A stretch of 64,000 nucleotides of DNA from Branchipolynoe longqiensis (lineage: Eukaryota > Annelida > Polychaeta > Phyllodocida > Polynoidae). The notes below the pieces were generated by a model. It saw only the letters and a list, made by a program, of their open reading frames with translations. It did no database searches and was not told the origin of the DNA. This document shows, one piece after another, positions 56,040-64,000 of the stretch. The position numbers were made by a program, and so were the translations under genes. How positions within the stretch are numbered: the first letter of the stretch is position 1; each line of letters starts with the position of its first letter. The stretch is taken from assembly GCA_030323885.1 (NCBI GenBank), contig CM059193.1, positions 59,788,042 through 59,852,041 of the forward strand, read 5' to 3'.

Positions 56040-57335
56040 TCATTCTGGTTTGTGAGATTGTTTAGTGAAACTCTCCCATGGGTTGTGAGATTGATTAGTG
56101 AAACTATTCCATGGGTTGTGAGATTAATCAGTGAAACTCTGTGATGCTTTGTGAGATTGATTAGTGAAACTCGTCCATTGGTTGTGCGATTGATTAGTGA
56201 AACTATTACATGGTGTGTGAGATTGATTAGTGAAGCTCTCCGATAGTTTGTGAGATTGATTAGTGAGACGCTCCCATGGTTTGTGAGATTGATTAGTGAA
56301 ATCTCCCATGGTGTCATATTGATTAATGAAACCCTGCCATGGTGTGTGAGATTGATTATGAAACTCTGCCATGGTTTGTGAGATTGATTAGTGAAACTTG
56401 TAAATGGGTTCTGAGATTGATTAGTGACACTATTCCATGGTGTGTGAAATTGATTAGTGAAGCTCTCCGATAGTTTGTGACATTGATTAGTGAAATGCTA
56501 CCATTGTTTATGAGATTGAGTAGTGAAACTCTCACATGGTTTGTGAGATTGATTAGTGAAACTCCTCCATGGGTTGTGAGAATGATTAGTGAACCTATTC
56601 CATGGCTTGTGAGATTGATTACTGAAGCTATCCGATATTGTGTGACATTGATTAGTGAAATGCTCTCATAGTTTGTGAGATTGATTAGTGAAATATCCCA
56701 TGGTTTGTGAGATTGATTAGTGAAACTCTCCCATGGTTTGTGAGATTAATTAATGAAACTCTCCCATGATGTGTGAGATTGATTAGTGAAGCTCTCCGAT
56801 AGTGTGTGAGATTGATTCGTGAAATGCTCCCAGGGTTTGTGAGATTGATTACTGCAATCTCCCATGGTTTGTGAGATTGATTAGTGAAACTATCCCGTGG
56901 TTTGTGAGATTGATTAGTGAGGCTCTCTGATAGTTTGTGAGATTGATTAGTGAAACTCTCCGATGCTTTGTGAGATTGATTAGTGAAACTATCCGATGGT
57001 TTGTGAGATTGATTAGTGAAACTCTCCGATAGTTTGTGAGATTGATTAGTGAAACTCTCCCATGGTGTGTGAGATTGATTCGTGAAACTCTCGCATGGTT
57101 TGTGAGATTGATTAGTGAGGCTCTCCAATAGTGTGTGAGATTGATTAGTGAAACTCTCCCATGGTGTGTGAGATTGATCAGTGAGGCTCTCCGATAGTTT
57201 GTGAGATTGATTAGTGAAACTCTCCCATGGTTTGTGAGATTGATTAGTGTGGCTCTCCGATAGTTTTTGAGATTGATTAGTGAACCTCTCCCATGGTTTG
57301 TGAGATTGATTAGTGAAGCTCTCCCTTGCTTGGGG
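56040..57335. repeat. 33-bp minisatellite, about 39 units
   Basis: Unit ttgtgagattgattagtgaa plus actctcccatggt. The minus strand stays open (SHKPWESFTNQ, 11 residues) because 33 is divisible by 3. I see no sign of a real gene. Confidence 0.92.
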
Positions 57336-57345
57336 AGATAATCTA

Positions 57346-57670
57346 TTTAGTGCAGGTGGGATTAATGACCTAATGAAGGATACACCTCCGGCACACAACC
57401 CGGCTCCATCAATCAAAGCGAAGTCAGAGAGCCACGCTTAGAAGTTACCCGCACTGCACATCAAGACTGTCTGCGGGAACCCCACACAAGGCACACCAAA
57501 ATACCAAAATGATGATTATATATTTATATAGTATATCGGCTCAATAACAAATAGGCTGTATCACAAGAGATTAGCTTGGCAATCAAAAGTAAATCATTGA
57601 AAGAGAATTGCCTTGATAAATGACAGTATATTATAATATACAGATTTGTATTTCAACGGAAGAATTTTTT
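57346..57670. other. no feature recognised
   Basis: No repeat partner or motif. Confidence 0.3.
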
Positions 57671-57671
57671 T

Positions 57672-57845
57672 GGTCCATTAGTTGTTTAAGCAGGGGAAAT
57701 TTCAGTCATAGACAACTGGTCTTCCTCATTCCACTCCTGGTCGATAGAAAGCCTGAGCCTACACTTTTACCGACCCAAGGGATTTTTAACCTCCCACACC
57801 ACATAGACATTGTATGAGAGCAACTGGTCTTTGATGACGCTGGGT
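57672..57845 (-). mobile_element. SINE-C tail joined to a SINE-E fragment
   Basis: 57672-57736 is a SINE-C tail and 57737-57845 is SINE-E body (cacaccacatagacattgta on plus). The join is direct, a chimera or a nested truncation. Confidence 0.6.
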
Positions 57846-58031
57846 TGGTGAATTTGGTTTGGTCGACTTCCGGTTGTTTTTGCTGGTTGCTGGGATACCA
57901 TGTGACTGTTTCGCACCGGCAAACTTGTGAACTTAGTGGATGGATGGCTGACAGATTGGGAATGAGCACCAGCGGTTGGGATCTGTGAAGGACGGCACAC
58001 TAGGGAGAGCTTTTCTTGTTGTCCTTTGGAT

Positions 58032-58520
58032 GCATTCTTTGATTAAACAGGAGAAACTTCAATTGTGAACACATTGATCGTCCTCATTCCACTGTTCCTT
58101 GCCTTGTCTTTAATAATGCCGATTTTCAGGGGAGTTGGTGGGGGGGGGCGGGAATTTCAATTGAAGAGTTCAAGCGCAAAACGCCTGAAACGTCAATCAA
58201 AAAATGGGGATACACAATGGAATTTTATTATTTTTTACATCCTTAGTTTTTTGGTCACTGCTCCATAATCATGTCATCAGAACAAAAGTGAAGTGAGTCA
58301 GAATCACAATTATTTTCAGGTCAACCATATTGTGTTTTAATGGCATTACATTTCTGAGATTGGAGTTTATAGGGTTTTGCGCCTGGCCTCTTCAATTTTG
58401 AAGTCGTTTGTTTTAAAGGGTTGGCGGTATGATATGGGTAAAGGTCTAACTCCTGGGTGCGAATCCCATGACCTGCCGCATGCGAAAAGGGCACTCAACT
58501 CATTTAGCCACACCATTTCA
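58032..58520 (-). mobile_element. SINE-C interrupted by M2
   Basis: Tail part 58032-58162 and head part 58394-58520 (plus: caattttgaagtcgtttg, then actcaactcatttagccaca). Removing M2 and one AATT restores a continuous SINE-C. Confidence 0.65.
58163..58393. mobile_element. M2 MITE inserted in SINE-C
   Basis: Ends gaagagttcaagcgcaaaac and reversed gaagaggccaggcgcaaaac. Flanked by AATT on both sides, and the empty site can be read from other SINE-C copies. Confidence 0.75.
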
Positions 58521-58617
58521 TATCAATACCAAGCTTAGAAGCACAGCATTATTGACTAGTTGAAATTGGGAATAATGTGATTAGACTTAATATATAGCGA
58601 TCCACATTACTTACGTC

Positions 58618-58922
58618 ATGTTCTCTGTTGCAGAGTGGTTAGAGTGTCTGACATTTTTCTAGGTTGGACTCCTAATCCGAAGGTTGATGGTTCAATTCAC
58701 CATCCCCGCCACCTCTGCCAATTTGGATTTCCACTGCTGTGTACAACTTACAGTGTCATCAAAGACCCGTTGCTCTCATACCATGTCTATGTGGTGTGGG
58801 AGGTTAGAAATCCATTGCGGCAGTAAAAGTGTAGGCTCAGGCCTTCTATTAACAAACTGTCTAATAGTGAAAATAAGTCTATTCAGACTTATCCATGATA
58901 GGCAGTATAAATCTTCAAGAAA
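58618..58922 (+). mobile_element. SINE-E copy
   Basis: Head gttgcagagtggttagagtg, B box ggttcaattcacc, then accatgtctatgtggtgtgg and the taaatcttcaagaaa end. Confidence 0.75.
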
Positions 58923-59097
58923 TTACTCATGTTCGCATAAAAGATTATCCAGCAAATATTACTCGCAAATAAACTGTCTAATTTCAACATGCACATGTGC
59001 TTGAATTCATTTGTGAACCATACTGATTTAAAGAATAATGCTTGCACCATCGATTTAAATCTTAAAATTAAACATCCCAAAGCAGAACTTCGCTGAA

Positions 59098-59297
59098 GAG
59101 ACATCTTTGAATGGAGGCATTCGACTGGGACCTTTCTATCCGCAATATTTGCGGATTGAGGGGATGGAGCCATAACACCCATCCGAATCATATGTATAGA
59201 AACCCACTTCCGGTCTCAGTCAAATAGGAATTTGTAAGGAAATATTTTGATATTCGCATAGGGCGGCCCAGTCGAATGCCTCCATAGTCATCTTTAG
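59098..59297. mobile_element. M7 inverted-repeat element
   Basis: tggaggcattcgactgggac at the left arm and its inverted form (ggcccagtcgaatgcctcca) at the right arm. Arms of about 35 bp with a 125-bp interior. Confidence 0.5.
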
Positions 59298-59301
59298 ACA
59301 A

Positions 59302-59481
59302 AGGTAAAACCTCGCTAACCGACCATATCCACCAATCTACCACTCCCCTATATGGATCGCTATTTGTAGGTCCCAACAGTACATTTGTAACCACATTCAA
59401 ATTCCATAAACCGACCACCTCCCTAAATGGACCACTTAAAGGGGGTTCCAAGCTCAGTCCATGTAGAGAGGTTTTACTGTA
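59302..59481. mobile_element. M6 short MITE with pogo-like ends
   Basis: Left ggtaaaacctcgctaaccga and reversed right cagtaaaacctctctacatg. The cagt-aaacctc start is like pogo/Tigger-type ends. TA lies at the right edge. Confidence 0.5.
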
Positions 59482-60590
59482 TATTTTTTTTGGTAAATAT
59501 GTTTATTCTGCTGAATAAGTCTTTTGTCAGGGCCGAAGCACTGATCGTCCAGCCATTTTTCAATTCAGGGTTATTTACACAAAAGGTATATAGAATATAC
59601 CTGTTGAATACACAATTTGCAGCATGTAATACACTGAAATTCTGTAACCCAAAAGTTCCATACCAATATGGTAACAGTAGTGTCATTTAACTAGATCAAT
59701 ATTAGTCAGATCAATGTGAGTATTTACATAGTATTTAGAATGTAAGCAGAAGTTATCTTCTGTATTCATTTGGTAAAGTTGTAGTAAGTTTTAATGTTTG
59801 TTAATGTTTGTTAGAAATATTCTAGTGTAACTATAGTGTAGTTAGTTATGTTAGTTTATGAATTATGTTGTTGGGGTGGGGTTGTTAATAATTCACTGGA
59901 CCAGATGTGACCAGTGAAACAGTGGGACAAATCCCAGTGCATTTAGGTCTTACATTTTCAATTTTTACCTGAACTGTCTTTGTCATCGTATATGGTTGAC
60001 TGGAGATAACAGAGGAACAGCAAAAATAAAAGGGCCTTAAGCGGCAATATCTTACTGGGCAATGTGATTCAGCTGTATACAATGGTCGTATTCTATGACT
60101 TGTGAATCATACATATTTGAAGAAGAATTTCTAAGCTATCGGTCTAATGCCATGAACATCCAGTGTCTGATTTAGTTAACTCTTTCTTCTGTCACCGTAG
60201 CTTATCCTTCGATATATAACAACTTACATGTATGGGCAAATCAGTATAGGTATTTACTAGATACCAGCCTATTAATTGTGATTACATCCACTGATTTGCA
60301 TATATACTGTGTATGTATTTGAAAATAGGTATATATATTTGTTATGTATTTCTTTAGAAAAAAGGAAAGAAGGGAACAAATGTTTAAAGACAATTCTAGA
60401 ACCATGCAATTCATATTCACTGAATGGATGACACTTTTATTGGACTGGACTTGTACACAGTTACTACTACAGCTGATACTTCTTTATAAAATGTATAATA
60501 CCGACCCACCCACGGGGAGGCTTAAGACTAACGCATGTAGATATATATATATACAAATACATAAACAATACTCTTACTGAACATGACTTC
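59482..60590. other. no feature recognised
   Basis: AT-rich; several short frames without motifs. Confidence 0.35.
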
Positions 60591-60595
60591 GCCAA

Positions 60596-60690
60596 AATCC
60601 AGCAAACGGAAACGGAAATAGCACTGTATGGGCGCTGCCATTTGTAAACTCGTACCGAGAAACCCAAATCCAGCAAACGGAAACGGAAAT
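60596..60690. repeat. 70-bp spaced direct repeat
   Basis: aaatccagcaaacggaaacg occurs at 60596 and 60666. Confidence 0.6.
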
Positions 60691-61186
60691 CACTTGTCGA
60701 ACTTCAGTCCGCAGCAATCTGGGTGGACGACAGCTAGTGGTTAATAATATATCAAAACAAATGCCCGCTGCCATAGAATTTGCTGATATGAGCAGTTCAA
60801 AACTTTGATATTATTCAAAATTAAAACAAATAAAGAAATATTAATAGTTTCTTCCGCGGAAACGACGGCGGTATTCGGGTCACCCGAGTTACTAGAATTT
60901 CAAATCGAACACTGCGAGTGTTGTTGTTGTTTTGGGGAGTTTTCAGTTGCATTGGTGCACTGAAGGCTGCAAATCTGCAGCACTGAATGGGCACCACTGA
61001 AAGCAGTCGCACGGCGAGTGGAGTAAGAAAATACACGCGCAATAATAAAATACTTTGCTGTAGTTATATCGGGGGGTCGGTCCTAAGCATTGCTTATTCA
61101 TATTACTTTTAGTATCAAACAGGATTTGCATGCAGTTACTAATACAACTGATAGTAGTTTCATTTGTGTATAAAAACATTGTACTG

Positions 61187-61265
61187 TACGGCCGGAAGAC
61201 CAGTGGTCTGGCGTTGACAAACATGTTATTCGATGAATAATATACACGTTAGTAAAAATAAAGAA
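61187..61265 (+). repeat. M8 dispersed repeat copy
   Basis: cggccggaagaccagtggtc, matching 5103 and 16737. Confidence 0.5.
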
Positions 61266-61384
61266 ATACAAACATTTCGAAACAAAACTTCCCATGGGAG
61301 ATTTTTTTTAAATTTCCGTTCTAAACTATATAGACAGTCAAACAAAACAATGACAGCACAGCCTGCCAATGTTTAACCCTAAAG

Positions 61385-61951
61385 GCCCTGTCACACTTTA
61401 CCGGATTGAGGAAACGCATTGAAACAGACAAACATATTCTAATCCGGTGCGATTCGGATTTGAAATGTATCGATTATGTAACGAACGGGAACGGATGGGT
61501 AACAGAGGGTAACGGATGGGTAACAGATGGTAACGGACAGTAACGGTTGATATTGTATCTAACGATCAATGGACAATTCAGTATACAAAAAGAACTATTA
61601 TGAATGGCAACAGACGTGTAATGGATATGTAACAGACGGAAACGGATGGTAACAGATGGGAACAGACGGGAACGGGCGGGTAACAGATGGGTAACGGATG
61701 GTAATGGACGGGAACGGATGGGTAATCGATGGGAACCGACTGGGAATGGACGGTAACAGATAATAACCACATACGTCAGTCCGGCACAATCCGTTACAAG
61801 TTTTGTGCATGCTCAAAACTTGTAACGGATCATGCCGGATATCAACGGATATCAACGGATTTGCAACGGACACAAACCAGACTTTGCCGGACATCAACAG
61901 ACTTTGTTCCGTTTCAATCCGTTTCTTCAATCAGGTAAAGTGTGACAGGGC
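61385..61951. mobile_element. F8 foldback-like element with aacggatggg arms
   Basis: Left gccctgtcacactttaccgg and reversed right gccctgtcacactttacctg, about 25 bp with one mismatch in the outer part. A long degenerate array of aacggatgggtaacag words lies in the left arm. A near-perfect 38-bp palindrome centred at 61809 contains caagttttgtgcatg. The palindrome is off-centre, so one arm has expanded. Confidence 0.7.
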
Positions 61952-62496
61952 ATTAAGCGGCAATGTCTTACTATTCAACTGTATACAATGGTGGGTGATT
62001 GCTGCTCTCTCGGCCTATCCAGGAATCAGACACGTAGATATGATCGCTGAGTTGGAGTCATAAAACACAGCCATACAGAATCCCAATGGAAGGCCCAGCG
62101 TTTCGATGCCATAGTTGATGGTATCATATGTCAAGTGGTCCCCCACCACCTGTCCACTGCACAGGCAGTCCGACTTACACATACCCATATCTACATATCC
62201 ATATCCATATGAATACTTCAGTATGTGGAAAAGGGTTGGCGGTATGATATAAATGTATCAATATATACACATACAAATATCTAGATGGATAAATAATATA
62301 GGAACATAATTATACATATATGTATAAGTTACATAGGAATATACTTATACACATAGGTGTAAATTACATAGTAATATAATTAATTATACATGTATGTACT
62401 ATTAATTCAGTAAACGCAACACAATAACTATAAGTGGCTCTTTCTCTGGCTGGCATAACAAAGTCCACCAAACTTCATTAAGTCAAGATTCCAATT
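61952..62496. other. no gene recognised
   Basis: TA-rich with atacatatg-type words from 62250 to 62400. A short piece (agggttggcggtatgatata) is shared with 58417. Confidence 0.35.
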
Positions 62497-62733
62497 GAAG
62501 AGTTTAGGCGCAAAACCATGTAAAAGCCGATCCAAAAATGTAGTTTAAATAAAAGATTTTTGCCTGAAAATAATTGTATGGCTCACTAATTCCACTTTTC
62601 ATATGATCACATGGTTATGGAGCAATAAACAAAAGAGCATGAATATATAAACAAAGACTGTTCCACAGTTTGATTCCAATGTTTTTCCCAATTTTTGGAT
62701 TGGCGTTTACGTGGTTTTGGGCCTGAACTCTTC
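62497..62733. mobile_element. M2 MITE, best copy
   Basis: Left gaagagtttaggcgcaaaac and reversed right gaagagttcaggcccaaaac, flanked by AATT on both sides. The inverted repeats extend to about 45 bp. Confidence 0.8.
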
Positions 62734-63204
62734 AATTACCAACTGACCAGCACTCAGCTATTCTGGCCGGTTGCCTGCGGTCCAGGGCCACTTGCCCTAC
62801 TTCTCATCTCGCAGCTGGCTTACCAGACTGCTCCACCAACTCCCTAGACTCATAGAACATATCAAAGTATCTGTATCGGGTTACCACCCAGACAACTACC
62901 CACAACATTCTTAATAATACTTGCATAACTGATATCTATACCATACACACATTCCATAAGAATATAATGTTACATATATTTATGAATTACATAGGAATAC
63001 AATTATACATATATGTATAAATTACATAGTAATATAATTATACTTTTGGTATTATTTCATTATTAACTAGTTACTGCGGGCCAAGGCAGTGATACACACA
63101 TTTATTTCTGTCCACCCATCCTCCTGCTATTTCATTTTGTACTAATTTAACTGGGGAATACAACTCCTGATGGTCAACTGACATTAATAACCTGTAGTTT
63201 GTGG
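62734..63204. other. no feature recognised
   Basis: Nothing beyond TA-rich words. Confidence 0.35.
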
Positions 63205-63517
63205 TGTTCTCTGTGGCGGAGTGGCTAGAGTGTCTGACTTTTTTCTAGGTCGGACTCCTAATCTGAAGGTTGGCGGTTCGATTCCCCATGCCCCACCTCT
63301 GTCAATTTGTATTTCCACCGCTGTTTATAACTTACAGCGACATCAAAGGCCAGTTGCTCTCATACCATGTCTATGTGGTGTGGGAGGTTAAAAATCCCTT
63401 GGGTCGGTAAAATTGTAGACTCAGGCTTTCTATCAACAAACTGTCTAATGGTGAAAACAAGTCTATTCAGACTTATCCATGATAGGCAGTATAAATCTTC
63501 AAGAAAAAAAAAAAAAA
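63205..63517 (+). mobile_element. SINE-E, full length with A14 tail
   Basis: Head (ctgtggcggagtggctagag, B box ggttcgattcccca), the body, then cagtataaatcttcaag and 14 A. The intact A tail suggests it is the youngest SINE-E here. Confidence 0.85.
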
Positions 63518-63689
63518 GCTGTTCGAGAAGGATCAAAGTAGGATTGATTGAACCTGAGCCGATGCCCAGCACGATTCGTTTGTTTAGCGTGTTTGTTGGT
63601 AAAAATGGTTGCAGAGGTGCCAAGTCTCCTTATTTGGAAGGGCGTCTGCCTAAAATATAGCAAAGTAGCCCCAATCTCCCGATTACCCA

Positions 63690-63935
63690 CGGTTAGTTTG
63701 TGATACGCAACGAAGGAGGAAGATAAGGTAGGGGTGGAAATAAGAGCACTTTATTCAGGAGTGCGAGAGATAAGGATAATACAGGACAATGAATATGAAT
63801 ATAGTACAATAAGGAACAAGAGGATAATGCAAGACAATAAAAGGAGGAGGGCAGGAAAGCATCACTAGAGGAGGCCGGGGGCGGAGTGGCTGGAGGCAGC
63901 AGCCGTGGGCCCAGTATGGCAGTTTCCACCGTCTG
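63690..63935 (-). mobile_element. LTR-like element, second copy
   Basis: Minus strand: ctccttttattg TATA-like region, then gaataaagtgctcttatttc and cttcctccttcgttgcgtat. It shares the 3' part with 23369-23807. Confidence 0.45.
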
Positions 63936-64000
63936 CCAGTTTCCGCAGTACGCCTACACTCAAATGCATTGTCAATGGCCATGAGCAATCTTCATACAGT
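63929..64000 (+). mobile_element. M4 copy running off the window
   Basis: gccagtttccgcagtacgcc, then caaatgcattgtcaatggcc and catacagt match M4 at 6323. Confidence 0.5.

Noticed and set aside
56685..57416. 243-codon frame with SHKPWESFTNQ repeats
   Set aside because: The 33-bp minisatellite explains it.
63205..63290. tRNA-Ser/Leu gene
   Set aside because: It is the head of SINE-E, shared with four other copies; it runs into SINE body and poly-A.

Overview
This window looks like repeat-dense intergenic DNA from an animal nuclear genome. I found no convincing host protein-coding gene, no rRNA gene and no functional tRNA gene. Reasons for a metazoan call are many dispersed SINEs with tRNA-like heads, several MITE families, non-LTR retrotransposon 3' ends, long minisatellites and a DIRS-order retrotransposon. 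One SINE (family D here) resembles a type I know as widespread in mollusc genomes, so a marine mollusc, possibly a gastropod, is my best guess. That is inference from memory, not a search.

The only substantial coding content is one tyrosine-recombinase retrotransposon of about 5.6 kb at 11156-16733. It lies on the minus strand and encodes Gag, then reverse transcriptase/RNase H, then a tyrosine recombinase that is broken by one frame change. It has the split direct repeats of Ngaro/PAT-type elements, and both repeat pairs are identical by eye, so the insertion is young. A possible solo terminal repeat of a relative sits at 46431-46660.

Names used below. SINE-A: tRNA-Gln/Glu-like head. SINE-B: tail of aacaaac. 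SINE-C: same head as B but a different tail. SINE-D: mollusc-type, with a gttaaataaa tail. SINE-E: tRNA-Ser/Leu-like head with a poly-A tail. RTE-tail repeat: ends in (GAT)n. M1-M10: MITE-like inverted-repeat elements. F1-F8: foldback-like elements with RGCCCTGTCACAC-type ends, TTAA flanks, arms made of short degenerate words, and in most cases a CATG-centred palindrome.

Layout. 1-9 kb: M1, SINE-A and SINE-B copies, F1, F2, TA-rich microsatellites, M4, M9 nested in a SINE, and a possible LTR. 9-17 kb: SINE-D, the RTE-tail repeat and the DIRS-like element. 17-25 kb: a C-rich minisatellite, a 37-bp minisatellite with M2 inserted in it, SINEs, an LTR-like element nested in a SINE, and GT/TATG arrays. 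25-37 kb: F4-F7, a GGTGAT array, a hairpin element, M10 and SINEs. 37-45 kb: G-rich, 21-bp and 27-bp minisatellites, an inverted duplication and M3. 45-54 kb: M5, M1, SINE-C, a LINE fragment and a 41-bp minisatellite. 54-64 kb: a 33-bp minisatellite, SINEs, M2, M6, M7, F8 and a second LTR-like copy.

Nested insertions give a relative order of events. For example, LTR-like into SINE-B, M2 into a minisatellite and into SINE-C, SINE-B into SINE-D, LINE into SINE-A, and M9 into SINE-A. Most long open frames outside the DIRS-like element are artefacts of tandem repeats.
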